Positions 15,807 through 24,494 of a stretch of 64,000 nt of DNA are shown here, in pieces. The DNA is taken from NCBI GenBank assembly GCA_958436995.1, contig CAUBMI010000004.1, positions 1-64,000 on the forward strand, given 5' to 3'. Source of the stretch: an uncultured Collinsella sp. (GTDB lineage: Bacteria > Actinomycetota > Coriobacteriia > Coriobacteriales > Coriobacteriaceae). Positions within the stretch are counted from its first letter, which is position 1. Every line of letters begins with the position of its first letter. The notes beneath the pieces were generated by a model. The model did not search any database. It had not been told where the DNA came from and was given only the letters and a program-made list of their open reading frames with translations. Position numbers and translations under genes: made by a program.

Positions 15807-18043
15807 CACTTGTCGGCGTCCTTTGCGGAAGGCTCGACGTCAGTGGCGTCAGATGCCGAAACGTCGGTCTCATCTCCCTCAACGGTCGTGGCGACATCGC
15901 CCTCGGCGGCCTCTCCGCGCAAGCGAGCCAGCAGATAGCGCGACAGGCTGTTGCCCTCGGCACGGCGCTCGGCGCGGGCGCGATCGCGCTCGGCCTGTTC
16001 CAGCTCGTGCGCCAACGAGGCCAAGCGCTGCTGCATCTCCGCGCGGGCGGCCTCGAGCTCGCGCTCGTGCGCGGCCTTTGCGGCGGCGAGCTCCTGCTCA
16101 ATACGCTCCCCCGCCTCGAGCTCAGCTGCAGCGATACGCGCGTCGGCGTCGGCACGCGCCTCCTCGGCGGCACGCGCGGCGGCATCGCGCTCGGCAGCGG
16201 CAGCGGCGACCTTCTCGCTGGCATCCACCGTAGCCTGCTCAACGGCAGAATCGGCGGCAGCACGGGCGGCGTCGATCGCAGCATCGGCGGCCTGCTGGGC
16301 GGCAGCAACCTTCTCCTCGGCCGCGGCAACGGTGTCGGCGAGCTTCTGCTCCGCCTCGGCCGCGGCGACGTCGGCAGTCTCCTGCGCGGCACGGGCATCG
16401 CGCTCGGCCGCCAGCCGCACTTCCTCAATCTGCAACTTGGCGGCATCCAGCTTGGCATGCACCTCGGCGAGCTCCTTGGCAGACGCCTCGCGCACGCCGG
16501 CAAGCTCGGCTGCGGCGGCGTCCTTGGCGGCCTGCAGCTCGGCAGCGTCGGCAGCCGTCTTGGCAGCCAAGGCTGCGGCAGACTCACTCTTGACCCGCGC
16601 GACTTGCTCGGCAGCAGTCTGCTCGGCAGCCGCGACCCTAGCATCTGCGTCGGCGCGGGCGACTGAGACCTCGGCATCGGCCTCGGCGCGCATCCGCTCA
16701 AGCTGAGCCGCCGCGGTCTCACGTGCTTCTGCAGCGGCATCCTCGGCAGCCTTTTTACCGGCCTCGACATCCTCCAGCGAGGCGCGCAGTTCCTCGACAT
16801 CGGCCTCAGCAATCTGTGCGCGCTGCGTCAACGCCAGCTCGCGTGTCTTGGCCTCGTCCAGTTCATCTACCAGATCGTCGCGCTCATCGGTCAGCGCGTG
16901 CGCCTGCACTTTCCAGGACTTCAGCTGCCCCTGGAGCTCCTCAATCTGCTCGCGGGCCTCGGCCAGCGCCTGCTCGGCATCGAGCTGGGCCTGCGTGACC
17001 TCCTCCACAAACACGCGCCGAACCTCAACATCGGGCAGGTCGGGGCTATCGACCTGCACCTCCTTGATCTCTTTAATAAACTTGGGCGCCACCGGCGCGT
17101 GTTGCACGCTCTCAAGCTCCTGCAGGTTGCGCTCGTCGTCGGTCAGGCTCTTAAAGACGGTGTAGTTGTTGATGAGGTTGGTGTACATCTGCACCATGTA
17201 CTCGTCGTCGAACGCCAGCGCCTGCTGCTGCACGTCGATGTTGTAACCCACCTTGTCGTAGCGCTCCATAAACTGCCACAGCTGGTAGCACTTGCGGTAG
17301 TTGGGGTCTTTCATGATGAGGTTGGTGCGCTGAATGGGGCTGCGAACCGCACTGCAGCCGTTCATGATCTGGCAGAACGACGCGCCGCGCAGCGCCATGA
17401 CCAGGCGGCGCACGCGGTCGATGCGCATAAAGACGTCCATGTTGTCGGCGTCGTTCTCGGCGAAGCTCTGACGGTTTTTGACCGTCATCTCCACGCTGTA
17501 CTCGATCTGCTCGTACGCGTCGTCGATCTTACTGTGCATCTTAAAGCGGTTGCGGATCTCGTTGCCCGTCGACCAAAAGATCACGTCGGTACGCTTATCC
17601 ACAAACGTCAGCAAGCGCTGAATCAGATGGTAGATAAAGCGGTTCTCGTACAGGTCGTACGTCTCGACGGTATTGACGTTGAGGATGCGCGTAGGGTGAA
17701 CGCCGCCGTCCTCACTCGGCGCCAAAAACTGCGTGTTCTGGCTCAGATGACGGACGCTGTCGGCGCTGATCTTTTTAGCGAGCGAGACCGGCACCACCTC
17801 TTCCTCGGTGGTGATAAAGCGGCGCGGCTTTTCGATGATGGTGTTGATGGCGTCGAGCGAGTCCTCGATCATGCTGATCCATTCCTCGTCCACCACCTTG
17901 ACGAGCTCCTCGCGCTGCTGTTCGATCGTGGTGCCCGAGGCCTGCGCCATCTCAAACAGATAGCGGAAGTAGCGGCTGTCCTCCTGGATGGGCTCCATCT
18001 GCTCGGAGAAGCTGGTATAGAGGTCCTGAATGGTCTCGGACAT
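15806..18043 (-). CDS. DUF2357-like protein with long Ala-rich coiled coil
   Basis: 745 residues. The N-terminal 330 resemble the DUF2357 (McrC-like partner) domain: TRILNVNTVETYDLYENRF at about 118-136, then YHLIQRLLTFVDKRTD and conserved helices such as LIMKDPNYRKCYQLWQFME. I see no PD-(D/E)XK nuclease residues after it. Instead residues from about 345 to 715 are a nearly unbroken Ala/Glu/Arg/Asp heptad coiled coil, with repeats such as AAAEARETAAAQLERMRAEAD. The coiled coil has the highest GC of the operon. It follows an McrB-like ATPase gene, so the pair mimics McrB-McrC. Its role is unknown; a cytoplasmic scaffold driven by the ATPase is my inference. No signal peptide or TM. Confidence 0.7.
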   Translation of the reverse strand: MSETIQDLYTSFSEQMEPIQEDSRYFRYLFEMAQASGTTIEQQREELVKVVDEEWISMIEDSLDAINTIIEKPRRFITTEEEVVPVSLAKKISADSVRHLSQNTQFLAPSEDGGVHPTRILNVNTVETYDLYENRFIYHLIQRLLTFVDKRTDVIFWSTGNEIRNRFKMHSKIDDAYEQIEYSVEMTVKNRQSFAENDADNMDVFMRIDRVRRLVMALRGASFCQIMNGCSAVRSPIQRTNLIMKDPNYRKCYQLWQFMERYDKVGYNIDVQQQALAFDDEYMVQMYTNLINNYTVFKSLTDDERNLQELESVQHAPVAPKFIKEIKEVQVDSPDLPDVEVRRVFVEEVTQAQLDAEQALAEAREQIEELQGQLKSWKVQAHALTDERDDLVDELDEAKTRELALTQRAQIAEADVEELRASLEDVEAGKKAAEDAAAEARETAAAQLERMRAEADAEVSVARADADARVAAAEQTAAEQVARVKSESAAALAAKTAADAAELQAAKDAAAAELAGVREASAKELAEVHAKLDAAKLQIEEVRLAAERDARAAQETADVAAAEAEQKLADTVAAAEEKVAAAQQAADAAIDAARAAADSAVEQATVDASEKVAAAAAERDAAARAAEEARADADARIAAAELEAGERIEQELAAAKAAHERELEAARAEMQQRLASLAHELEQAERDRARAERRAEGNSLSRYLLARLRGEAAEGDVATTVEGDETDVSASDATDVEPSAKDADK

Positions 18044-18077
18044 GGGTTACTCCATAGATTGGATCGATCGGAAAGGG

Positions 18078-18102
18078 GCGGGGCGACATCACGTCGCCCC
18101 GC
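18078..18102 (-). other. GC-rich hairpin between the AAA+ and DUF2357-like genes
   Basis: GCGGGGCGAC-ATCAC-GTCGCCCCGC is a perfect 10-bp stem in the only sizeable gap at this end of the operon. There is no T run, so a role in RNA stability or translation of the next gene is more likely than termination. Confidence 0.5.
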
Positions 18103-18112
18103 GCTTACGACA

Positions 18113-19813
18113 TTAGTAGAAATTCTGGATCCGCTGCAGGTACATGACGGAATCGGGCAGACCGCCCTCGCCAAAGGTCTTCTCAATGTACTCGATCAGG
18201 CCCTTCATCTCGTCGCGCACAAAGCTCACGTTCATGGACTCAAACTTCTTGAGCACCTTGCGGGCGATGATGTAGTCCATGCCGCCCAGCTCAGTGCCGC
18301 CGCACGCCACGTACACGGGGATAAAGTCGTACATCTGCTTGATGATACGGTTACCAAAGGCCAGCTTAAAGCGGGTCTGCAGGTACTGGTCCAGCTTGTG
18401 CATCTTCTGGAGCAGCTCCTCGTCGATCACATACTCGACCTTGGCCTTTTGGAACAGATACTGCAGGTGGTCGGCCGTCACGTGCACGCGCTCGTGCGGC
18501 TCGCACTCAAACGCGTCGGCGCGCTCGTTGAGCTCGATGGGGATCGCACGGTCGTACACCTTGTCCGTGATGGTAAAGGTGGAGTCGTCGTTGTTGGCCG
18601 TGCCGATAAACCACAGGCTGTCGGGAATGGTGAGCTTGCCGTCGTGCAGACCCCTGGGATCGGCGGCCCACTGGGTGGGCACCAGGTCGAGCACCCACTC
18701 GTCGTGGCTGGGCATCTCGAGCACCGACAGGATCTCGGCAAAGTAGTACTCCACGCGGGCGAGGTTCATCTCGTCGAGCACGATCATGGACGGGTCCTGG
18801 CGAAGGCCCGCCTCATACACGGCGCGGAGGAACTCGGTCTCGTTAAAGCGCTTGGAAAACTCGTTGAAGTAGCCCAGCACCTCGGTGCGGTCGCGGAAGC
18901 TCGGCTGCACCGAAACGATGGTCGCGGGGTTGTCCAAGTAGCGGCTAAAGCTGTAGGGCAGCGACGTCTTACCGGTACCCGAGATGCCCTCCAGGATCAG
19001 CAGCTTGGAGGCGGCCATGCCGGCCACAAAGCGGCGGATGACCTCAGGCGTGTAGTAGAGCTTCATCTGGCTGCAGGCGAACGCGCGGAAGCTGTCGACA
19101 AAGTCCTCCAGCGAGATGGCATCGTCGTAGGCCGGCGATTCCCAGTCGCGGTACTTAAGGTCCACAAGGGACAGCTTGGGGAAGCGGTTGGCCTGGGCGA
19201 TCTCTTTTTCCTCGGCAAGGGTCTTGGCCTCAACGGTGGCCTTGGCCATGGCGGCCGCGGCATCCTTGACGCCCTCGCCATCGAGCGCGAGCGACGCGTT
19301 GCCCGACATGACGGCCGTCGCCGCAGCGCCCTCGCCAGCAGCCGCACCGGCGCCCGCGGCGGCGCCCACCACGTTGCCCACCGTGGGCAGATGGTCGTCG
19401 GCCAGGGCCGAGGCGCCCACGTACGGAATCTGCTTGGTGCCGCCCATGGCATTGACCTTGAGCGCCAGCAGCTTGTTCTTCTCGTCCATGAGGTCGAGCA
19501 CCTGCTTGTTCAGGCGGCCGATCTCGCGATAGAGCGCCTTGTTGGACGTGTCGTCGCGATGCAGGCGACGGTTGATGCGGTAGTGGTGGATCAGAATGGC
19601 CACGATCAGCACGGGGACTGCGATGAGCATGGCAAACAGAATGACCGCGCCGATCTTGCCCACCAGGTCAAACGTGGTGAAGTAGGTCATAAAGATGTTG
19701 AAGTACTCAACCCAGCCAAACACCAGCAGGTTAAGGATGGAGCTCACGACGGCAACGACGTTGTAGACGACCTTTGCCAGTAGCTCCCAGGCAAATCCCA
19801 GAAACTCACTCAC
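18113..19813 (-). CDS. Membrane-anchored McrB-like AAA+ ATPase
   Basis: 566 residues with a GTG start. Two TMs come first (about 15-33 and 52-76), then a coiled coil (about 85-120), an Ala/Gly-rich linker (about 145-205), and the AAA+ domain. Walker A is LEGISGTGKTSLPYSF at 274-289. Walker B is MIVLDEMNLARVEYYF from 343; the DEMNLARVE form is typical of McrB/MoxR-like ATPases. Sensor 1 is WFIGTANNDD at 401-410, and the arginine region is KVYDRAIPIEL. Known McrB proteins are soluble GTPases of restriction systems; this one is membrane-bound and sits in an export operon. Its start overlaps the SipW gene upstream by eight bases. Confidence 0.85.
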   Translation of the reverse strand: MSEFLGFAWELLAKVVYNVVAVVSSILNLLVFGWVEYFNIFMTYFTTFDLVGKIGAVILFAMLIAVPVLIVAILIHHYRINRRLHRDDTSNKALYREIGRLNKQVLDLMDEKNKLLALKVNAMGGTKQIPYVGASALADDHLPTVGNVVGAAAGAGAAAGEGAAATAVMSGNASLALDGEGVKDAAAAMAKATVEAKTLAEEKEIAQANRFPKLSLVDLKYRDWESPAYDDAISLEDFVDSFRAFACSQMKLYYTPEVIRRFVAGMAASKLLILEGISGTGKTSLPYSFSRYLDNPATIVSVQPSFRDRTEVLGYFNEFSKRFNETEFLRAVYEAGLRQDPSMIVLDEMNLARVEYYFAEILSVLEMPSHDEWVLDLVPTQWAADPRGLHDGKLTIPDSLWFIGTANNDDSTFTITDKVYDRAIPIELNERADAFECEPHERVHVTADHLQYLFQKAKVEYVIDEELLQKMHKLDQYLQTRFKLAFGNRIIKQMYDFIPVYVACGGTELGGMDYIIARKVLKKFESMNVSFVRDEMKGLIEYIEKTFGEGGLPDSVMYLQRIQNFY

Positions 19814-20552
19814 CGTCGGTACCCTCCTGCTTGGTCGCGCTCATCGCCGCCTCGGCCTCGGCCTTCAGACGACGGGCTTCCTCGAGCTTGGCCTCGGCCT
19901 GGGCAAGCTGCTCGGCGGCGTTATCGGCCGTGACGGTAGTGTCACCCTTGCCCTCGGCGTCCACGATGGCAGCCGCGGCGGCCAGGCGGTCCTCCTCGGC
20001 CATAGCGCGCTTAAGGTTCATGCCCACCACGATGAGGTGATACACCTGGTAGATAAAGAACAGCAGCATGGGCAGCACGATCACAATGAGGAAGCCCATG
20101 GAGCTGGACAGGAAGTCCATGACCTTGCCCATCTGCGGCAGCGCGAACACGTACTTGCCCACGATATCGCCGTCGCTGATGATGTGCGTATCGGCCACGT
20201 CGTTGTTATCGCCCTTGGTGGTAAAGCTGCGCATGCCGTTGACCTCGTCGATGGCGGCGATGCGGTGCGTGTTGAGCGCGTACTCGTTGTCGATGATGGT
20301 ATGGAACGTCACGATGTCGCCCACCTCGAGCTTGGAGGTGTCGCACTTTTTGATGAAGATGAGGTCGCCCTTGTTAAACGTGGGAGCCATGGAGTCGGAC
20401 TGCACGGCGAGCGGGGTGAAGCCGGCGATGTCCGAGACGCTGCCGTCCTCGCGCGTGGCGAGCGTGGTAAACGCATACAGGGCCGCCACCAGGATGATGA
20501 TCCACATGACAACGCTCAGCGCGATGGATGCGACTTTTTTAACAGATTGCAT
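19806..20552 (-). CDS. SipW-type signal peptidase I (mid-operon copy)
   Basis: 248 residues. The N-terminal TM is IALSVVMWIIILVAALYAF. Ser54 lies in QSDSMAPTFNKGDLIFIK and His96 in ALNTHRIAAID, the Ser-His pair of SipW/ER-type signal peptidases. The TKGDNNDVAD segment is also typical. A C-terminal TM (GFLIVIVLPMLLFFIYQVYHLIVV) is followed by an Ala/Glu-rich tail with heptad character. Second processing enzyme in this operon; only about a quarter of residues match the other copy by eye, so they may have different substrates. It lies directly after the four exported-protein genes and overlaps the ATPase gene. Confidence 0.9.
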   Translation of the reverse strand: MQSVKKVASIALSVVMWIIILVAALYAFTTLATREDGSVSDIAGFTPLAVQSDSMAPTFNKGDLIFIKKCDTSKLEVGDIVTFHTIIDNEYALNTHRIAAIDEVNGMRSFTTKGDNNDVADTHIISDGDIVGKYVFALPQMGKVMDFLSSSMGFLIVIVLPMLLFFIYQVYHLIVVGMNLKRAMAEEDRLAAAAAIVDAEGKGDTTVTADNAAEQLAQAEAKLEEARRLKAEAEAAMSATKQEGTDGE

Positions 20553-20612
20553 GATGTCCCTTACTACCGTGTCTGTCTAGGTCGTGCGCGGCCCGATGGC
20601 CGCCGTGCGTAT

Positions 20613-21410
20613 CTACTGTTCCTCGATGCCCTCGAAGCGCATCGAAACCGAATAGTTAGCTCCCTTTAGCATATTAGTGCAATTTGGGTCCGTTCCCTCG
20701 AGCCATATGCGAACGGTTACCGGCTTGTCCGTTTCTGTCATCAGGTCGAACATGTCGCTGGCCGCGGTCGCCTCGCCCGAGTCGAGCCCAAAGACGGTGG
20801 CCGAGCCAGATGAACCGCCGCCCCCGTTAGGGTTGTAGACCCAAGTATGACCGTCGGCGGTAAAGCTCATGCGCATGGCGCTTGCCATGCCCTGTGTATC
20901 GGAGCTAAACCGCGTGCCGGACACGCCGCCGTCGCCATCCTGCCCGGTCAGGCGAACGCGCAGGTCCGTACTGCTCATAAAGTGCAGCGTAAACTCCAGG
21001 TAGGCGCCGGTGGCGGGATCGGCGGTGGAGCCGTCCTCGAAGGTAAAGGTCTGATAGTCGCTCGTGGTGACGGGCTTGAGCTTGGACGCATCGATGTCCA
21101 CGCCCTTTTCGCTGGCGATGCGCTCCGAGATCTGATCGAAGCCCAGGCTGTGCACGTATTCGTCGAACGTGGCACGCTCGTCCAGGTCAAAGCGCAGCGA
21201 GCCGTCGGCATTGGCGTCGATCATGAGCATGCGGGTCTTGGCGCTATCGGCGATGGAGAACCAGGCGAACGTTGCCATGGCTATCGCCACCAGCGCAAAC
21301 AGCACCAGCACCACGGTGGTGGTGAGCTTGCGGCGCAGGTCGATATCGGTGGGCGCGGCAACCGGAGCGCCGGTGGTCGGGCGGCGGTTGTCGGGCGCGA
21401 CGTGTGCCAT
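20613..21410 (-). CDS. SipW-type exported protein A (TasA/camelysin-like)
   Basis: 265 residues. A hydrophilic start is followed by a TM/signal TTTVVLVLFALVAIAMATFAWFSIADSA at about 31-58. The TFAWFS box after the hydrophobic stretch is the hallmark of signals cut by SipW, as in TasA and camelysin. The mature part is Asp/Ser/Thr-rich and predicted to be mostly beta strand. Near the C-terminus VRIWLEGTDPNCTNML matches a motif shared by the other exported proteins in this window. The operon context with two SipW peptidases supports export to the surface as fibre or matrix subunit; that function is inferred. Confidence 0.75.
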   Translation of the reverse strand: MAHVAPDNRRPTTGAPVAAPTDIDLRRKLTTTVVLVLFALVAIAMATFAWFSIADSAKTRMLMIDANADGSLRFDLDERATFDEYVHSLGFDQISERIASEKGVDIDASKLKPVTTSDYQTFTFEDGSTADPATGAYLEFTLHFMSSTDLRVRLTGQDGDGGVSGTRFSSDTQGMASAMRMSFTADGHTWVYNPNGGGGSSGSATVFGLDSGEATAASDMFDLMTETDKPVTVRIWLEGTDPNCTNMLKGANYSVSMRFEGIEEQ

Positions 21411-21412
21411 TG

Positions 21413-22399
21413 CTACTCACCGTCCAAGGTCGCAAAGAGCGACAGGTGCAAGGTGCCCGGATCTTGATAGAGATAGTCGGCGCTATCGGGATCGGTGCCC
21501 TCGATGTAGTAATAGATATCCAGACGATAGGTCTGGTCAAGCCCCAGCGTGGCAAGCGTGTTTTGCGGACGCGCGGCCGTCTCGCTCGTGTCCAGCGTAA
21601 AGGTGGCCGGGTCCTGCGTCACGTTGGCGCCGCAGGTGAGCTGACCGTTTTGCCAGCCCAGGAGCATGCCCTCGGTGTAGCCCGCCAGGCCTGCAGGGGC
21701 AGTCGCCGGGTGCTCGGCGCGGTGACCACTATCGGAGCCGTCGAGTTCAAAGATGTTGGTGGCAAGAACCTGGTTGCCGCTCGAGATCTTTATGCCCACG
21801 CGGGCCGCGCGCAGCAGCTCGGCATCGGCGCCCTGCGGGACCAGCGATTCGGCCAGATACAAGCTGACCTTACCCTTTACTTTGCTGGCGCCCGTTCCGG
21901 TAATGGTGGGGCGCAGATTGATCCAGCCGTGGTAGAAGGCGGAACCGTTGTCTTTTGCCTGCTCAAACACCGTGGCATCGCCGGCGGAGTTGTTTTGCGC
22001 GCAGGCAGCAAAGCCGTTGAGATCGAAGGTCGAGACCGGATAGAGCGTCACGGCGCCAGTCGCATTGGAAGTCAGGGAAACATCGCCCTGCTGCGACCAG
22101 CCGCCGCGATCGGCGTCGCCCAGCTCCAGCACCAGCTTGGACGTGTCGCTGTGCACGCTCACCGAATTGGTGTTGACCTTCATGTTGTTGGTAAACCAGG
22201 CGTAGGTCGCGGCGCCCAGGGTGGCGGCGAGCGCCACCATAACGAGCGCGATGTAGGCACGCGCGTGGCGAGCGTGGCGGCGGGCGGCAGCGCCCTCGAG
22301 GACCTGGCACTCGGCGGCTACGCTGGAGGGAACCGCGGGGCTCTCGCTCTGGGTTTTGGCCTCGCAGCTATCTGCTGGCATGCGCATCTGATCTTTCAC
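21413..22399 (-). CDS. SipW-type exported protein B (TasA/camelysin-like)
   Basis: About 328 residues from a GTG at 22397-22399, which has GGGGG nine bases upstream. A longer frame exists, but it overlaps the preceding gene and reads as non-coding there. A long charged cytoplasmic N-terminus (about 55 residues) precedes the signal AYIALVMVALAATLGAATYAWFTNN. The mature region includes NTNSVSVHSDTSKLVLELG, and the C-terminal motif is DIYYYIEGTDPDS, with Ser where its relatives have Cys. Two bases separate it from gene A. Probably one subunit of the same surface structure. Confidence 0.72.
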   Translation of the reverse strand: MKDQMRMPADSCEAKTQSESPAVPSSVAAECQVLEGAAARRHARHARAYIALVMVALAATLGAATYAWFTNNMKVNTNSVSVHSDTSKLVLELGDADRGGWSQQGDVSLTSNATGAVTLYPVSTFDLNGFAACAQNNSAGDATVFEQAKDNGSAFYHGWINLRPTITGTGASKVKGKVSLYLAESLVPQGADAELLRAARVGIKISSGNQVLATNIFELDGSDSGHRAEHPATAPAGLAGYTEGMLLGWQNGQLTCGANVTQDPATFTLDTSETAARPQNTLATLGLDQTYRLDIYYYIEGTDPDSADYLYQDPGTLHLSLFATLDGE

Positions 22400-22412
22400 G
22401 TCGCTCGCCCCC

Positions 22413-23249
22413 TTACGCCTTGGCCGCAGCAAAGGCAAGCTGCAGCACCACATCGCGGGCCTGGGCCTCGTCGATGCAATTGGCGTCGCAGCCTTCCATG
22501 TATACAACGTAGCGAACGCTTGCCACCTCGTTGGCGGCCAGCGTGCAGATGGGCGTGGCGCCCGCGCGCGGCGTGGGCGTGTCACCGGTGCCATCCATGC
22601 TGTAAGAACTAATAGCGCGGGCCGGGTCGGCGGTGTAGCTCCAGCCCGAGGCGGCACCCGCTACGACCGCGCCGTCCTGCGCCGTGGTGCGCCTGTTGGT
22701 GGCGCCTGCGGTATTGCCCAAGTCGTCACAGGTAAAGATATGCGTTTGCGTGCCCGACGCAGTCGTGATCACCAAGCCCAGGCGCAGTGCGGCCAGCAGC
22801 TGCGGGTCGCTCGTCATGCCCATCTGGCCCTGGTACAGGTACACGTTGAGCGCGCTATCGCTGCCCTTAAGGTACAGCGTGCCCGAAAGGGCGTAGTCGT
22901 CCAGCTGCGCAGTGCAGTCGGCATAGTCGGTCGTGATACCCGCGGCATTTTGGAAGGTGCCGCGCCAAAAACGGGAAAGGTCTGCCGTCGAGATGGGATA
23001 GAGCGTTTTGTCGGCGGCGGCAAGCGTTGCCGTTGTGTCCCAGGGCCCGTTGGCCGAAAGGCCAATCTGCAAGTCGGAGCCCTCGTCGCTTACCGTGTGC
23101 GCCACGGGCGTCACGTTGGTGTAGCGCGAATTGCTAAACCAGGCGTAGGTGGCGGCGCTCAGGGCGGCCACCAGCACCAGCATCCATGCGGCCGCAGCAA
23201 CCATGCGACGGCGCGAGCTTAGGACATCTTTGATGTTCGATGCACTCAT
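22413..23249 (-). CDS. SipW-type exported protein C (TasA/camelysin-like)
   Basis: 278 residues from ATG 23247-23249 (GGGGGCCAGGG upstream). Signal MVAAAAWMLVLVAALSAATYAWFSNSRY at about residues 16-43 ends in the TYAWFSN box. The mature region has several Cys (DCTAQ, TCDDLG, ICTLAANE). The C-terminal motif is RYVVYMEGCDANCIDEA. PISTADLSRFWRG parallels PVSTFDLNGF of protein B and PVSTDNVLNGF of protein D, so the three mature domains are homologous. Thirteen bases separate it from gene B. Confidence 0.75.
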   Translation of the reverse strand: MSASNIKDVLSSRRRMVAAAAWMLVLVAALSAATYAWFSNSRYTNVTPVAHTVSDEGSDLQIGLSANGPWDTTATLAAADKTLYPISTADLSRFWRGTFQNAAGITTDYADCTAQLDDYALSGTLYLKGSDSALNVYLYQGQMGMTSDPQLLAALRLGLVITTASGTQTHIFTCDDLGNTAGATNRRTTAQDGAVVAGAASGWSYTADPARAISSYSMDGTGDTPTPRAGATPICTLAANEVASVRYVVYMEGCDANCIDEAQARDVVLQLAFAAAKA

Positions 23250-23260
23250 CCCTGGCCCCC

Positions 23261-24145
23261 TTACGAACGCTTGCCGGCAAAGCGCAGCGCCAGCGATTGC
23301 AGGCTGGTGGTGGCCAGGTTGTTGGTGCAGTCGGGGTCGCAGCCTTCCAGCCACACGTACACATCCACGCGCACGGGCGTGCTGCGGTTGGTGCCCTCGG
23401 CCGCGGCGGGCAGGCTGCAGATCTTGGTCGTGGCCTGCTTAAGGCTCACTACGCCGGTGTCTTCGTTGTAGTCGCAAAAGTTTGCGCTGGTAAGCTGATC
23501 AAAATGAACCGTTGTTCCATCGGAGCGGGTGCTGTCGAGCACCAGGTGATTCTGCTCGTTCTCGCCGGCATCCTTGCCGTCGAGCGTGTTGTAGCGCGCC
23601 TGGGGATTGCGCTCGCCCGAGACCTCAAAGATGTACTGGCCCGTAACGGTATCGCCCTGCCCCGGCGCATAGGTAACCAGGCCCACCCGCAGAGCGGTAG
23701 AGATGGGGTTTGCCGTGTCCTGCTCGGTAAAGTCGATGCCCGACAGGTACACGTCGGTCGCGGCCGAGTTGGTGGCCAGGTACAGGGAAGTCTTGTAGTA
23801 GTCGGAATGCTCGGCGGCGCCAAACATGCTGGCAAAGAGCGAGTCCTGGGTGGTTTCGCCGGTAAAGCCCGTTACCTTTTGGAAGCCGTTGAGCACGTTG
23901 TCGGTCGAGACGGGATCGAGCAGGCCCGAAAAGCTCAGGCCGGCGTTGGTTTTGTATTCGCCGTCGTACTCGTTGGAGATGAGGAAGGTCACGCCCGTGC
24001 CCGCGGCCATCTTGACGTCGGTGATGTGGCGGTTGGCGTTGTAGATGTACCAGGCATATGTTACGGCTCCGGCAGCAGCAAGGGCCACCAGCAACGTGGC
24101 GAGCATGCGATTGAACTGTTTTCGCAGCGAGCGTGCGTCCGACAT
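23261..24145 (-). CDS. SipW-type exported protein D (TasA/camelysin-like), first gene of operon
   Basis: 294 residues. Short basic N-terminus MSDARSLRKQFNRM, then the signal LATLLVALAAAGAVTYAWYIYNANRH. The box is TYAWYI rather than TYAWFS. The mature domain contains VTFLISNEYDGEYK, LLDPVSTDNVLNGF, and TALRVGLVTYAPGQ. The C-terminal motif is VYVWLEGCDPDCTNNL. GGGGGAGGGG precedes the ATG, a very strong ribosome site consistent with high expression. It heads the operon D-C-B-A-SipW-AAA-DUF2357-SipW. Confidence 0.78.
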   Translation of the reverse strand: MSDARSLRKQFNRMLATLLVALAAAGAVTYAWYIYNANRHITDVKMAAGTGVTFLISNEYDGEYKTNAGLSFSGLLDPVSTDNVLNGFQKVTGFTGETTQDSLFASMFGAAEHSDYYKTSLYLATNSAATDVYLSGIDFTEQDTANPISTALRVGLVTYAPGQGDTVTGQYIFEVSGERNPQARYNTLDGKDAGENEQNHLVLDSTRSDGTTVHFDQLTSANFCDYNEDTGVVSLKQATTKICSLPAAAEGTNRSTPVRVDVYVWLEGCDPDCTNNLATTSLQSLALRFAGKRS

Positions 24146-24317
24146 GCCCCTCCCCCAGATGCCGTGTTGTAAACCGCCTGGACATCATTTGCCCATAATG
24201 GAGTTATTTTACGCGAACGTGCAGTTCATCGGGGGTACAAACGGAATATTTCGCGTGCCCTTCGCGCTGCATCGGGGCGGATAGGGTCGCAAGTTGCCGC
24301 TTTTTAAAAAATAGTTC

Positions 24318-24346
24318 TTGCCAGCGGGTGGGAGCTCCGTTATATT
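24318..24346 (+). promoter_or_regulatory. Promoter of the tRNA-Val gene
   Basis: TTGCCA (24318-24323), 17 bases, TATATT (24341-24346). The spacing is ideal for a housekeeping sigma factor and the tRNA starts 30 bases after the -10. Confidence 0.7.
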
Positions 24347-24375
24347 ATTTCCTGTGCACTCGCGCACCCTTGATC

Positions 24376-24450
24376 GGGCGTTTAGCTCAGGGGGAGAGCG
24401 CTTCCCTGACACGGAAGAGGTCAGAAGTTCAAATCTTCTAACGCCCACCA
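24376..24450 (+). tRNA. tRNA-Val (anticodon GAC)
   Basis: 75 bases including an encoded CCA. The acceptor stem is GGGCGTT/AACGCCC, the anticodon arm CTTCC-CTGACAC-GGAAG gives anticodon GAC, and the T arm is AGAAG-TTCAAAT-CTTCT. GAC reads GUC and GUU valine codons. A strong promoter precedes it and a hairpin terminator follows. Confidence 0.95.
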
Positions 24451-24461
24451 AATGTTCGCAG

Positions 24462-24494
24462 CTCAGAGGCTTCGCCTCTGAGCTGTTTTGTTTT
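24462..24494 (+). terminator. Terminator of tRNA-Val
   Basis: AGCTCAGAGGC-TTCG-CCTCTGAGCT followed by GTTTTGTTTT, starting about ten bases after the tRNA 3' end. Confidence 0.85.

Noticed and set aside
15586..16812. 408-residue Pro/Arg/Ser-rich minus frame within the DUF2357-like gene
   Set aside because: Out-of-frame reading of the repetitive coiled-coil coding region; extreme Pro/Arg composition.
16898..19783. 961-residue + strand open frame opposite the AAA+ and DUF2357-like genes
   Set aside because: High GC keeps antisense frames open. It has no recognisable domain or ribosome site, and the minus-strand genes have clear motifs.
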